A stretch of DNA of 64,000 nucleotides from Muraenolepis orangiensis (GCA_027704905.1 CM051018.1:25009704-25073703); one strand, 5' to 3'. Positions 1 to 48,015 are shown, counted from the stretch's first letter. Notes: generated by a model not told the origin, from the letters alone. A program made the numbers and translations.

Positions 1-214
1 TTCAGGTTAAATAGAACACAACACAAGTCTCTTCAAATGACAATGTCTGTGTTCTATATAAAGACGTTTTACCCGGCAACAGCTGATCAACGCATCTTTG
101 TCCCGACTTAATCTAAATGTGACAGCATAGTGACAATGTTCTTTATCATATCAGGCATGGTCTCTGGTGTGACTTGGAGGATACCTGTAATGTGTTTCTC
201 TGTCTCTGTTACAG

Positions 215-35142
<34,928 letters not shown>

Positions 35143-35300
35143 GCGGAGGCCGGGACCAAGGAATGAGCTCATTGCTTTTCTTTATGCATGTTTCACTAAG
35201 CTGGGCTGTTCTGTTCTGGTTGGTTTGTTTGCCATGGTGCCGTTTGGTCATCCTCTTCTCCTGCATTGATCCAATTTAGTTTCTTTACTATGTCCTTCCC

Positions 35301-35356
<56 letters not shown>

Positions 35357-36054
35357 TCATGTCGTCATCCCTCCCAAAATGGCATGATGCATAAGAGTCA
35401 ACTGATCATAACAATAACATTTACAATGTGACTGAACAGTTTAAATATATTCTCCTCTTTTATTAAGCATTTGATATTTTGGGACAAACTGTTTCGGTGG
35501 TTTTCTTTATTTGCTGTTTCTGTTCATTTCTTGTGAGTCGCATGGCTTTGTCTCTCATTTTGATTGCAGTGGTCAAAATGTGTTTTGTTGTCTTATGGAT
35601 GGTGACTTGTTTTCGCACCGCTTCTGATTTTCATTTCTGATGTGTTTGACTGAAACTCCATCCATTCATTCCCAAAATGCTGAGGGTCTGATGTAGAAGT
35701 GATAGGGAAGACGTTCTGTTTGAAACATCACGATGAAGGAAGCAGTGAGAGTTACACTAAAGGCTCAGGTCATTTTGTCAATGAAGAAAACAAGTGATTT
35801 GGGATTGTGATTCTAAAAACTCCCCATCCCCTCAGATGGGATCATATGTATGTCTTCTGAAAGGACAAGAAGAGTACAGATCGTTCGTTAAGTTATATTC
35901 TATACGTTATGTTATATAAATGACACAAAGCACTGCTTCATGCTTCAGCGCTAGAGAGTAGTAGTGTGCATTTGTTCAGCCTTATTATTTATTTCAGTCT
36001 TGTTCTTTTTATAATTTGAATTGTGTTTCTTCATGCTTTGTTCCGTTATTTATC

Positions 36055-36600
<546 letters not shown>

Positions 36601-36611
36601 TTGTCCTACAG

Positions 36612-36675
36612 ATGAGGAGGGCAGGAGGTCTAACAGCAGCACCGGGGAGCAGACTAGAGCTCCCCCAGCACAGTG
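36612..36675 (+). CDS. ccdc88a: alternative short-tail exon of ccdc88a
   Basis: Acceptor ttttgtcctacag, donor CAGTG|gtgagt. Joined to the donor at 34721 the frame reads NEEGRRSNSSTGEQTRAPPA then Q. The stop is TGA, formed at the junction with 37452, or a TGA two codons on if unspliced. The tail resembles the ESRNSKSRSREQQ end of mammalian Girdin. Splicing is inferred, not observed. Confidence 0.6.
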
Positions 36676-37294
36676 GTGAGTTCCAGGTCCCGCTGCAGGG
36701 GCGCTGTGGGCTGACGGGTCACACCAACTCAACACAAACAAAAAGCGCGGGGGGGGGGGCGTCGGCGTCTCCATGGGAACCTCAAATATGGTGTAACAGA
36801 TGGCATGTTTATGGCCCTGTCGCTCCCCACTGCACGCCGTGTCCCTGTGGTGACAGTGAGGCGCTGCTTGTGTGTGGCATATGGGAGGGGGTGGCCCGGG
36901 TGGGGGGGGGGGGGGTCTCTCATATGGGGTCCTCATCCTCTCTGAGGGACATTTCTGCATGGCTTCAGGGAACTGCTTGGTGTCGTCATGGTGACCGTAC
37001 CGCCCGTCCCTCCGCTCTCTCTTCAATGTCGTCACCTTTCTCCATCTCTTCTCTCCTACCGTCTTCTTTCATTCTTTTCATTCATTTCATTAAACATGTT
37101 TTTAATCACTTCAAATGTGTGCTTTTTAAGATGGCACTAAATAAAAGAATGTGCACTTGTTGTTGTTACTGATAAGCATTTAATTGCTTATCAGTTGATA
37201 TTGTGATGTCACGTGTCACATTAATGACGTCACCAATGTGAACCGTCATTCAAATAAGGTCCTTTACCTTTCCACTTGTTTCTTGACCTTCTGA

Positions 37295-37361
<67 letters not shown>

Positions 37362-37451
37362 TGCTCTGTCTCTCTCTCTTTCGGTGCTCTCTCTCTCTCT
37401 CTCTCTCTCTCCTTTTCTTGTTGTTCTCCACGCTGCGCTGCCCGGACTCAG
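36676..37451 (+). other. intron of short form, with poly(A) signal and CT tract
   Basis: An AATAAA at 37140-37145 could end a transcript. A long CT tract (about 37289-37412) precedes an acceptor-like ggactcag at 37451. Confidence 0.5.
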
Positions 37452-38365
37452 AGAGCAAAGTGCTGTTGGATCGCCGTGTCTGAGCGCTTCTCCAGGGAGG
37501 AAAGATTGTACAAAAATACTAAACTTTTGGCTTCTTTTGTGTTTATCTTCCAAATCGTTTTTTTTCCCTTGAATCAAGGAAGACTAAAGAAGTAGAAAGA
37601 CCCCCTGAGGTGTGAGAGGCTGTGGTTCCGTAATGAAGCCCTCGGACAGACCCCTGGTCTGTGGTGACTGCTGCCGACTGCTAGCTGTGCACACTTACTC
37701 ACTAGAGGAAGAGTGAGCTGCAGGGCTAACGTTGACCTATTGCCATGACTACGCATCTTTTTATCAAGACTGCGTTTGGGACAACACCCAGTGGACCTTA
37801 GATGACTTCTGCCATTTTAATTGATCTGACAAAGTAAATGAGTTGTTTTTGTATACGGGCTGCATGCCATAGCAGACAACATAATTGCTCTGTTAACCAA
37901 GCCCAGGGCCCAATGGAAAACCCCAGCCATGCTTGGCGTACCAAACCAGTTTTTAAAGCATGCCATGCACTAAGACACACACTGGCTAGTTGCAATCTGC
38001 ACAGAGGACACAGTCTGCCAATCTCCCTTTCTCCCTGATCCAAACTGGTTGTGTCTTAAGTGGTCTGATTGGCCCGGTCTGTTGCCAATCAAATGTGGAT
38101 TTGGATGAGCTAAGAGACTCTTTAATTGTGGGGTGAAGGGTGTTCCAGTGTCCTGAAACGGAGGACTCTGATTGGACAGGAGAAACGATATTGCGGAGTG
38201 TGACAAAGCATCAAAAGCACAAAGGATGCATGATAATCTCAAGGTTTGTTTAGCTGTGGATCTGAGTGACAGGAGACGGACTGCTCCAGGGTTTGGAACA
38301 CCCTCCCGGTGTGCAAACAGCCAATGTGTTTTTCTGTTGAATAAAACCAGGGGGTGGATGAAAAT
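37452..38365 (+). other. ccdc88a: probable 3' UTR exon of ccdc88a short form
   Basis: Begins after ccggactcag. AATAAA at 38340-38345 and a T/G-rich stretch near 38420-38450 are consistent with polyadenylation. No long open frame. Assignment rests on position and signals only. Confidence 0.45.
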
Positions 38366-39779
38366 GACACGTCTTTTCCACTTTTCCACATGTGTTGTGA
38401 TTAAACTCCTCAAGAATCCTGACTGTGTGTAGCCTGTTGTGTTGCAAGTTTTTATTCCAAATAGTCTGCCAGGGCATTAAACGATGCAAGGGGGCTGAGG
38501 CTGGAGGAGAACTTCAGTTTCATGTCAGAGATCTCTGGGGGAGACTTTAGAAAAGAAAAACCACTCGTATAAAATTATATATATAAAAAATAATGATATA
38601 GCATTTATTAATTGTATATGACAAAATCAAGCCCACAACATTGACAAATAAGTAATTAGTAAAAGGTTTGAATATAAAACCTTCTCTTAAAACCAAACAG
38701 GGCTCATTCAATTCATTACTAGCAGTCCAAGTTAGTTTTGAAGCGAGCCGGTGAACACACGCAGCCGATAGGGAAGAGAACCGGGGATGGAACAAAAGAT
38801 GAACAAACTTTACCAGAGATTTACGGTGAATGAGAAGTTTGAATGATGGAGGAAGACCTTAATTAGCAGGTTGATTTTTATATTTATCTAAGAGCCGACT
38901 TTTAGCCGCCCACTAATCTAGGATCCAGCAGCCATGTGACCCATTGATCTGACTAGCTGATCACCTCACACCATCACTGGAGCGCTACTAGCAACCCCAA
39001 CTAATTAATATAATAGAATGTTCAAGCGGTTACCCAAATTGGCTGTTTTTTGTTGGAGCATTCAATGACAAATTAACTATATTGTACTTATTATATGGGC
39101 CAAAGTGAGACTTCAAATTTGTATTGCTAACATTTTCATGTAGATGTATCATTTCTAAATAATAATGGATCCACTGTGCTTTAATATAACTTTTTTGCGC
39201 ATCATTCAAATGATGTTTGTTTTGTTTATCTCTGTGTACGACTACTGGTTCCTGTATCGTGTGAGCAAATAGTATAACTCATAAGTTAGTTAGACGGTGA
39301 GCGTCCGGCTTCACTGCAGCACCACCAGACCACAGTAGGACCAGGGTCCTGGCACATGGGTTCAGCTTCTCCCCTCACACCAAAGAGTCATCCCTTCACA
39401 TGCCTGGTGTCTGGGTAAGCAGGTGGAGCATCAGACTGACCACCACTGAAATGGGAGCAGTGTGACATCTCTGGGCTCAATGTTCTAACGTTCAGGGTGG
39501 CACCCTGTAAGACGAGTGTGGGATTGTGTAGTGAGGCTACGTCACCTCTACCACCAGGTGTACACACAGCTGCACATTCACATTCTGCTTCCATTGGTCA
39601 CTTATTTGGATGTTGCACTAACAGAATATGGCATTTCTTCTTCTGACTTTAATTTTTTTGGTATATTTTAATATAACTTTTTAAGAGAAGACATTAATTT
39701 TGCGTTTGAGGTGATGTGCATAATCATATCACTTATGAAATATGAGAGGGCTGAATAAAGAGCACAATAGTAAATAACA
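38366..39779. other. intergenic, nothing recognised
   Basis: AT-rich sequence with no gene, array or mobile element that I can support. Confidence 0.55.
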
Positions 39780-40312
39780 CTGTCCTGTCTTCATATGTAA
39801 CCTCAGATGAGAGGTAGAGGGGTACACAGCAGGAGGTCTGAGGGTACAGGACCTTAAAGAGTTAATAACACTGTGTTGTCTTCATATGTAACATCAGATT
39901 AGGTAGAGGGGATACACAGCAGGAGGTCTGAGGGTACAGGACCTTAAGAGTTAATAACACTGTCCTGTCTTCATATGTAACATCAGATGAGAGGTAGAGG
40001 GGTACACAGCAGGAGGTCTGAGGGTACAGGACCTTAAAGAGTTAATAACACTGTTCTGTCTTCATATGTAACATCAGATGAGAGGTAGAGGGGTACACAG
40101 CAGGAGGTCTGAGGGTACAGGACCTTAAAGAGTTAATAACACTGTGTTGTCTTCATATGTAACATCAGATGAGAGGTAGAGGGGTAGACAGCAGGAGGTC
40201 TGAGGGTACAGGACCTTAAAGAGTTAATAACACTGTGTTGTCTTCATATGTAACATCAGATGAGAGGTAGAGGGGTACACAGCAGGAGGTCTGAGGGGTA
40301 CAGGAACAGGTA
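39780..40312 (+). repeat. 91-bp tandem array
   Basis: Six copies of a 91-base unit (cactgtcctgtcttcatatg, cagatgagaggtagaggggt, ggaccttaaagagttaataa). A further partial copy is at 41585-41675 on the far side of the LINE. Confidence 0.95.
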
Positions 40313-41584
40313 ACCAGTCACCAGAAGTCAAAAGTGCATTTAACAAGTCTCTAAGAACTGAACCAGTGCTCAGGTAAAAATACAATAAGTTCAGGTAAAA
40401 GTACAGTAAGTTAAAAGTAAAATAGTTTGGCAAACAATATATAACAATATCTAGAACAATATCTACCAAACAATCTACTTAGATAATTGACTTAGCGCTA
40501 CGAGGAAGGATCCGGGTAGTGTATCCTGAAGAGATCCAGACTGCGGCGGAAGATGGGCAGAAAATCTGTAATCCTGACATTCGTGGGGAGTTTGTTCCAC
40601 CAAATTGGGACCAGCACAGAGAAGAGCCGTGACCGTGTAGATCGGCCCCTAAGCGAGGGGTTAAGCAGACGGCCCGAAGAAGCAGAGCGAAGTGGACGGT
40701 TGGGATGTAGGGCTTGACCATTGCCTGGAGGTAGGATGGAGCTGTTCCTTTTACTGCCTTGTAGGCTAACAAGATCTTGAACTGGATGGATGGAGCAGCT
40801 ACAGGGAGCCAGTGTAGAGTCTGAAGGAGGGTAGATGTGTGGGAGAACTTGGGTCGGTTCAACACCAGGCGAGCTGCAGCTTTCTGAATGAGCTCCAGGG
40901 GCCTGATGGCAAATGCCGGGCTGCCAGCAAGGATGGAGTTGCAGTAGTCCAGCCGGGAGATGACAACAGCCTGGATGATCACCTGTCAGCCTTTTCAGTG
41001 AGGAAAATCCTCCTGATGTTGTAGAGGATGAATTAGCATGAGCTTGCCACTGATGCAATGTTTGCCAAGAAGTTGGACGATTCCTTGCGGTCTGTGTAGG
41101 TGTCACCACAGCATCATCAATGGTGACAGCCAGGTGCGGACCGCCCTCTGCCGGGAAGAACATTAGCTCAGTCTTGTCCAGGTTGAGCTTTAGGTGGTGC
41201 ATCGACATCCACTTTGAGATGTCTGCTAAGCATGCGGCAATGTGTCGGACAAGTGCTTCCACGTGAGGGGGGAAACGACAAGACCAGTTGGGTGTCACAG
41301 CATAGCAGTGGTAGGATAACTCATGGGAGTGGATAACAGGACCAAGGGATGTTGTGTAGGGAGAAGAGAAGAGGACCCAGGACCGATCCTTGTAGAACCC
41401 CAGTAGCCAGTCTGCGTGGTTCTGACACAGACCCTCCCAGTGCCACCTGGTAGGAGCGACCCGTCAGGTAGGATGCAAACAAGGAGAGAGCAGAGCCCGA
41501 GACACCCATCCCCTCAAGGGTGGAGAGGAGAATCTGGTTCAGTGTGGAATGCTGCAGACAGGTCCAGGAGTATTAAGAGTATCA
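40313..41584 (-). mobile_element. L2-type LINE fragment, broken reverse transcriptase
   Basis: Minus-strand peptides run in order from 41509: ASYLTGRSYQVALGGSVSEP, GVLQGSVLGPLLFSL, MHHLKLNLDKTELMFFPAE, VISRLDYCNSILAGSPAFAI, QKAAARLVLNRPKFSHTSTL and LHWLPVAAPSIQFKILLAYK. This is the C-terminal half of an L2-clade ORF2. Several frameshifts mean it is inactive. It interrupts the 91-bp array. Confidence 0.85.
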
Positions 41585-41675
41585 AGATGAGAGGTAGAGG
41601 GGGTACACAGCAGGAGGTTACATGTTTGAGGGGTACAGGACCTTAAATAGTTAGATAGATAACACTGTCTTGTAA
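41585..41675 (+). repeat. displaced copy of 91-bp unit
   Basis: Reads gatgagaggtagagggggta then cacagcaggaggt...ggaccttaaatagttag, a diverged copy of the unit at 39780-40312. Confidence 0.88.
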
Positions 41676-42404
41676 TATTGTAACATAATGTGACTGGTTT
41701 GTCTCCTTAAACACAGAAAATAACAATTAAATATGTAAAGTAATATCAACTTGTTAATTATACAATACTGCAAAGCATGTAAAGTTAAATGGATGGGGTC
41801 ACAATTTGGAAGCAGACACCAATGAAATGTTAATTGTCTTATTTATTCATTAATAACAAAGCTTACATTTAAACAAACGTTTAAAATTAATTTAATTGTA
41901 TGGTCACGGTCATACAAAAAACAAGCAGTCAGTTAGACCCTTTGGTACATGGTTATACGGTTACATATAAGGGAAAGAGACCAGGCCTTTGTTCAAATAA
42001 TGTTCCTTTTAGCTTTTAATGAGCTTCATTTCATGTCAACATCAGAGAGCAATTTAAAGCACCTCGAGGATGCAAGTAACATGTACAGTACGTTTCCCAC
42101 ATAAACACTAAAAACAAATAGTAGACATGCATATCTCGTATATATATGTAAAAGTGCATACATAGTGGTTCTGTTAAATGAGTTCTGTGTTTTAGAGCAT
42201 CCATTCCCTTTTTGTCATGATAGCCAACATAGAACATCAAAGAACACTTAGAAACTATTTAGAGAGGATGGAATAGTGACTTTGGTTTGAATATAACATG
42301 TCAATGTCTATAATAGTTCAATAAAAAATAAAATGTTAACTTTTTCTTACAACTCTTTACTGGTTCTTTGTTTTGGGAGATCGGGTCATAGGGAGCATAT
42401 CCAC
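41676..42404. other. intergenic, AT-rich, nothing recognised
   Basis: No gene, tandem repeat or identifiable mobile element. Confidence 0.55.
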
Positions 42405-42866
42405 CAGTGGCTGGCCCATAGGGGGCGATGGGGCGCCGCCCCCCTAAACCACTCGCACAAACTAAATATTAAAAAATAAAAATTATATATATATCAATTG
42501 TCAATATGTGTGTGTTTAAAATATGGAATGCACCCAGAAATATGTGTAAAATATGATTTTAAAATAATTTGCGCAACATAATATGCTTTTCCTAGTCCAC
42601 ATATGCCTAGTACACTGCAGCCTTAAGGGCGCATTTGTATGACGATGCTGCTGGGGCGCTTTTCAAATCGCCCCACGGAGGCGGGTCTCTGTAGCAGTTT
42701 AGCCAATTGCTGATTCAAGATATAAACGAGTGACATGAAATGTAGCCAATCAGCGTCCTCAAAACGTCTTCCCGTGGGGCGCTTTTCAAACCGCCCCACG
42801 GAAGACGTCATTTGTGTGCGTCACAGTGTACTACTAGGAAAAGCATATTATGCTCTGTCTCTGCGG

Positions 42867-43012
42867 GCACACACACACACACACACACACACAGACGCAC
42901 ACGCACACACACACAGATGCACACGCACAGACGCACACTCACACACAGACACAGACACGCACGCACACACGCAAACACATACGCAAAAACACACACACAC
43001 ACACACACACAC
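42867..43012 (+). repeat. degenerate (CA)n tract
   Basis: CA runs with G and T substitutions (acacgcacagacgcacac). Confidence 0.93.
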
Positions 43013-43086
43013 TTACAAATATATGTCAGTGTTTTTTGTCAGTGTGTGCCGATATATATATATTTTTGTTGAGTGATTGATATAGT

Positions 43087-43120
43087 TTTGGTGAGTGATT
43101 TAAACAAGCAGGTATATATA

Positions 43121-43171
<51 letters not shown>

Positions 43172-43194
43172 GCTTGTTTAAATCACTCACCAAA
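43087..43194. repeat. perfect 26-bp inverted repeat around a TA array
   Basis: Left arm 43087-43112 (tttggtgagtgatttaaaca then agcagg) and right arm 43169-43194 are exact reverse complements. The centre is (TA)n, so it can extrude as one long hairpin. Confidence 0.95.
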
Positions 43195-43524
43195 CTCACC
43201 GGTTCAGAGCTGCTTTGAATGTGTTTTGGTGTTATTGTTAACTTGTTGTTTCCTCTTAAATGTGTTTATGTATCCATGTACCAAATAAAGTCTAAAAGAA
43301 TAGACTGTGTGAAGTTCTGTGGGCCTTTGAGCTGGCCTTGCGTGGCCATGATGAAAGTGATGGACAGAAGGGTGACATTTCAATACAAAAAGTAATTGTA
43401 TATAATGTAATTAACAATATGTAATTGTAAATAAAAAAAATGGTATAGCCCCCCCTGGTGAAAAATGTACCAGCCGCCACTGATAACCATGGCTTTAAAC
43501 ATTGAAGTGAATGTATGAATTCAT

Positions 43525-43576
<52 letters not shown>

Positions 43577-43579
<3 letters not shown>

Positions 43580-44481
43580 TGGAGGCTCGTCCATTGAGGA
43601 AAGGGAGGACCATCCTCCCTAACATTTCAGAGAAAAAAAACCTGTTACACATCAATTTAACAGATTAATCTGTGAAAATACTGATAAAAATGTTTTTTTC
43701 TAACGCTTCAAAGTCACACAAATATGTCTGTCAAAATAGTACCAACAGCGCCCCTACCGCAATGTTTAATTCACTGTACGGAGGAACGGAGGATCGTCCT
43801 CCGTAAGTTCACATTTGAAGTCCATTCTAAACTCCCGAACCCGGGCGGCCGGCGAGTCCTGGTTTAACATGAGTGTGTACGGCGCTAAGGGAGGACGACC
43901 CTCCCCTTTCCTCCCTGAGGGCGGGGCTAGCCAGAGGCTGGGAACCAATCAGCAGAGCTCACTGCGCTGGTGAATACGCAATCAGAGTTTTGGGGGGCGG
44001 GTTGTCATCGTACATCTTGTGTCATTCATAATCATTCCGCGTTCAGGTTCATGACGCCAAACGTAAACAGAAAGCATAGCTCACCGTGACAAGGTGGTGT
44101 TTCTTTGGGTCGCGATTAGACGTGATTTACGTGCATTACTGTTTTTACTTTATGATAGTATATCTTATTTTAATTAAATACAGGTAAATATACTTTACAC
44201 AAAAAACGATTCTCCCTCAAAGCTCACTCAATTTCAATTCCGTTAGGTTTGTTCGATAGCACAAGCCACTGTGCATGAAACTTATATTCAGATTTTCAGA
44301 TTTTCATCTAAAATGGATTAATCGCTAAATGTCTATTTTTCATCAAAACAACGCTTCTTCCCCCTCAGATCACAATCCGTTTACATTCTGTTTGGCTTAT
44401 CTGCTAAAATGACCCACTGTCAACATTTATAGTGAGGCTCCTTCCTTTCTCCCCTACTCTCACAACCACCAGCCGCCACTG
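43577..44481. mobile_element. hAT-like non-autonomous element 2
   Basis: Left end cagtggaggctcgtcc, right end accaccagccgccactg, sharing the CAGTGG termini of the element at 42405-43482. It sits between a TA array and the Tc1 element. Internal gaggacgaccctcc-type blocks occur in both orientations. No transposase. Confidence 0.6.
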
Positions 44482-44490
44482 ATATTTATA

Positions 44491-46091
44491 CAGTTGCAAG
44501 AAAAAGTATGTGAACCCTTTGGAATTACCTGGATTTCTGCATAAATTGGTCATAAAATGTGTTCTGATCTTCATCTAAGTCACAACAATAGACAATCACA
44601 GTCTGCTTAAACTAATACCACACAAACAATGATATGTTTTCATGTTTTTATTGAACACACCATGTAAACATTCACAGTGCAGGGTGGGAAAAGTATGTGA
44701 ACCCTTGGATTTAATAACTGGTTGACCCTCCTTTGGCAGCAATAACCTCAACCAAACGTTTCCTGTAGTTGCAGATCAGACCTGCAGGAGGCCAGGAGGA
44801 ATTTTGGACCATTCCTCTTTACAAAACTGTTTCAGTTCAGCAATATTCTTGGGATGTCTGCTGTGAATCGCTCTCTTGAGGTCATGCCATAGCATCTCAA
44901 TCGGTTTGAGGTCAGGACTCTGACTGGGCCACTCCAGAAGGTGTATTTTCTTCTGTTGAAGCCATGCTGTTGTTGATTTACTTCCGTGCTTTGGGTCATT
45001 GTCCTGTTGCATCACCCATCTTCTGTTGAGCGTCAATTGGTGGACAGATGGCCTTAAGTTCTCCTGCAAAATGCCTTGGTAAACTTGGGAATTCATTTTC
45101 CATCGATGATGGCAATCTGTCCAGGCCCTGAGGCAGCAAAGCAGCCCCAAACCACGATGACCCCTCCACCGTACTTCACAGTTGGGATGAGGTTTTGATA
45201 TTGGTGTGCTGTGCCTTTTTTTTCTCCACACATAGTGTTGTGTGTTCCTTCCAAACAACTCAACTTTGGTTTCATCTGTCCACAGAATATTTTGCCAGTC
45301 GTGCTGTGGAACATCCAGGTGCTCTTTTGCAAACTTCAAACGTGCAGCAATGTTTTTTTTGGACAGCAGTGGCTTCCTCCGTGGGGTCCTCCCATGAACT
45401 CCATTCTTGTTCAGTGTTTTACGTATTGTAGATTCGTCAACAGAGATGTTTGCATGTGCCAGAGATTTTTGTAAGTCTTTAGCTGACACTCTAGGATTCT
45501 TCTTCACCTCATTGAGCATTCTGCGCTGTGCTCTTGCAGTCATCTTTACAGGACGGCCACTCCTAGGGAGAGTAGCAACAGTGCTGAACTTTCTCCATTT
45601 ATAGACAATTTGTCTTACCGTGGACTGATGAACATCAAGGCTTTTAGAGATACTATTGTAACCCTTTCCAGCTTTATGCATGTCAACAATTCTTAATCTT
45701 AGGTCTTCTGAGAGCTCTATTGTGCGAGGCATGGTTCACATCAGGCAATGCTTCTTGAGAATAGCAAACTCAAAACTGGTGTGTTTTTTATAGGGCAGGG
45801 CAGCTTTAACCAACACCTCCAATCTGGTCTCATTGATTGGACTAAAGATTGTCTGACTCCTGACTCCAATTAGCTCTTGGAGAAGTCATTAGCATAGGGG
45901 TCCACATGTTTCACAATGTTTACATGGTGTGTTCAATAAAAACATGAAAACATATAATTGTTTGTGTGGTATTAGTTTAAGCAGACTGTGTGTCTATTGT
46001 TGTGACTTAGATGAAGATCAGAACACATTTTATGACCAATTTATGCAGAAATCCAGGTAATTCCAAAGGATTCACATACTTGTTCTTGCAA

Positions 46092-46094
<3 letters not shown>
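44491..46094 (-). mobile_element. Tc1-like DNA transposon
   Basis: Begins cagttgcaagaaaaagtatg and ends acttgttcttgcaactg, flanked by TA on each side. The terminal inverted repeats are about 185 bp (44491-44675 and 45909-46094). Length 1,604 bp is typical for a Tc1 element. A transposase frame lies on the minus strand. Confidence 0.95.
44776..45732 (-). pseudogene. Tc1-like transposase with two internal frame errors
   Basis: 318 codons, length close to a normal Tc1 transposase. The paired helix-turn-helix region starts MPRTIELSEDLRLRIVDMHK. Catalytic landmarks: WTDETKVELFG (first Asp), QQDNDPKH (second Asp) and SPDLKPIEMLWHDLKRAI (Glu). Between about 45222 and 45099 the protein is out of frame: an A-run has eight bases where seven are expected, and a later A-run has four where five are expected. 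The conserved WGCF...GPG segment (read in another frame) is therefore replaced by about 40 unrelated residues, so the product is probably inactive. Confidence 0.85.

Positions 46095-46096
<2 letters not shown>

Positions 46097-46138
<42 letters not shown>
46097..46138. repeat. (TA)n microsatellite at Tc1 end
   Basis: A TA run directly at the Tc1 target TA. Another lies at 46358-46410. Confidence 0.95.
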
Positions 46139-46139
<1 letters not shown>

Positions 46140-46345
46140 TGTTGAAGTGAAAGTAAACTGCTCCATTGTTGATGGCTTGGATCAACTGCTTTTTAGGTCC
46201 TAAAGTTGAACCAAAGGACAATTAATCGCCTCGTCCTCTCTGATTTGAGCTCGTTAGCCATCGGACAAATGCTGATTTAAGGTCTGATTTGTGAGACCAG
46301 AGGTGTAATGATTTATGTCTCAAAGCCCTCTCAAACCACCAGCCG
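46139..46345. repeat. rearranged copy of 48013-48308
   Basis: 46139-46190 matches 48013-48068 directly (ttgttgaagtgaaa then ctgctccattgttgatgg). 46195-46325 matches 48176-48308 in reverse complement (ggacaattaatcgcctcgtc). The fragment then ends in cagccgccactg, the hAT-like terminus. Confidence 0.8.
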
Positions 46346-46351
46346 CCACTG

Positions 46352-46386
<35 letters not shown>

Positions 46387-46703
46387 ATATATATGATATA
46401 TATATATTTACAACACCAAGTTGACGAAAATAAATTAACCTCTGCAAAACTAACTGGACTCCTCATTACGGGCTGGATGCGGTCATCTCATCAATAAATA
46501 AGGTCACAACCGATGTCTGTCTGTATCATCAAATCCAGAATCAAACCCTATTAAACATTTTGTAACTTCACCTCAGTTTCTAAAGTCGCCTTAACAACAC
46601 GCTTTGGTGTCTGAGACGTAGATTAAAAAGTAAATACCATACTCGGAATATGTGCATTATATAATTACGTAATACTTATCCAGCTCTTGACATTTACATA
46701 TCA

Positions 46704-47567
46704 GGATCTGAATCAAGCAGAGTCGTGTCAACAGCAATTCGGTGGTGGTCGGTGGTAGCCAGTGCCATCTTCTCCGGTGTCGTGTGCTGGGGAAGCAGGT
46801 TGAGATCAGCAGACGCAAACAAGATCAGCAGGATTGTCAGGAAGGCTGGCGCTGTCCTGGGGGTCCAGCTGGACTCCTTGTTGGTGGTCTGAGAGGAGGA
46901 TGCTGCGCAAGCTGCGTAGTATCCTTGACAACAACTCTCACCCTCTCCATCAGGTGCTGACCTCATATAGAAGCACCTTCAGCAACAGACTCATTCCACC
47001 CAGGTGCACCACAGAACGCCATAGGAAGTCCTTTCTTCCTGTGGCCATCAGACTCTTTAATTCATCTACCTCGGGTCGTGAGAGGGACAGTGGAGACTCA
47101 GTGACCTGAGGCCAACGTACTTATTATTATTATTTTTTTGGTCAACGCACTGTAAATCATCTCACTGTAACTTTGCACTGTAAATTCTAATTCACTTTTC
47201 ACTTTTCACATGTCACTTTTCATCTGAGTTATTTATTAATATATTATTACTGCCAATTTGCACTATACGTATTGTTGTGTATTGTGTATACCTACGTATT
47301 ACTGTAATAATACTGTAAATTTATCTTCATCTATCAATACATTTAGATTTCATTTAGAATTATTTTAACTATATTTTTGTTTATACTAGTTTTATTTAGT
47401 TAGTTGTTGTTTTTGTTTTTTAGCTTAGGTATTAGGATTTTTATGTGTGCATTTATTCCCCCTGTGTCAACTGTTGCACCTTAATTTCCCTCGGGATTAA
47501 TAAAGTAATCTGAATCTGAATCTGAATCTGAATTCAATCAAAACATGGCCATAAAACAAGCAAACCC
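46704..47567 (+). mobile_element. non-LTR retrotransposon 3' end
   Basis: Plus-strand peptide LRSILDNNSHPLHQVLTSYR then STFSNRLIPPRCTTERHRKS then FLPVAIRLFNSS is the C-terminus of a fish LINE ORF2. A 3' UTR ends in a (TCTGAA)n tail at about 47503-47533. 5'-truncated; clade not assigned. Absent from the sister copy at 49658/49659. Confidence 0.7.
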
Positions 47568-47744
47568 TTTGTGTGTCTGAGTGTGGTTCTGAGTCAGCGA
47601 TGAGACATCAGCCCGTTCCTCCTCCAGTACTTCCCCTGCTCTAGCTTGCATAACCCTTGAATTATTTCAACATAGACACACTTATTGGATACAGAACATG
47701 AAGAAATGCATGCATGCTGGACGCTGGTAATATGCAAACATACT

Positions 47745-47832
47745 GTATGTGTGTGCATGTTAACACACACATACAGTATGTGTGTGCGTGTTAACACACA
47801 CACTGTATGTGTGTGCATGTTAACACACACAC
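47745..47832. repeat. palindromic CA/GT repeats
   Basis: Alternating gtatgtgtgtgcatgttaac and acacacacatacagtatg blocks, each able to pair with the next. Confidence 0.85.
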
Positions 47833-47980
47833 AAGAAGGCACCCATTTGTACGTCTAGTAGTACGTACGTAATGCACGTAGTCTACGTGCATTTATTGAT
47901 ATTTTCAGTTAAACAAACTAGCATACAGCTTGCCACTGAAGTCAGTCAGACACCAACATCCTCTGCAATGTCCAGTCCAG

Positions 47981-48015
<35 letters not shown>

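Larger units (their letters stand above)
42405..43482. mobile_element. hAT-like non-autonomous element 1
   Basis: Left end cagtggctggcccat, right end taccagccgccactg, forming short inverted termini (CAGTGGC). The flanks atatccac and ataaccat match at six of eight positions, as expected of an old 8-bp target duplication. No transposase inside. It contains CA arrays and the TA hairpin at 43087-43194. Confidence 0.6.
46413..47982. repeat. duplicate of arsi 3' flank, copy A with insertion
   Basis: 46413-46703 matches 49352-49658, and 47568-47982 matches 49659-49988 in order. In copy A a LINE fragment separates the two halves. Identity is high, with only scattered changes and small indels. Confidence 0.88.
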
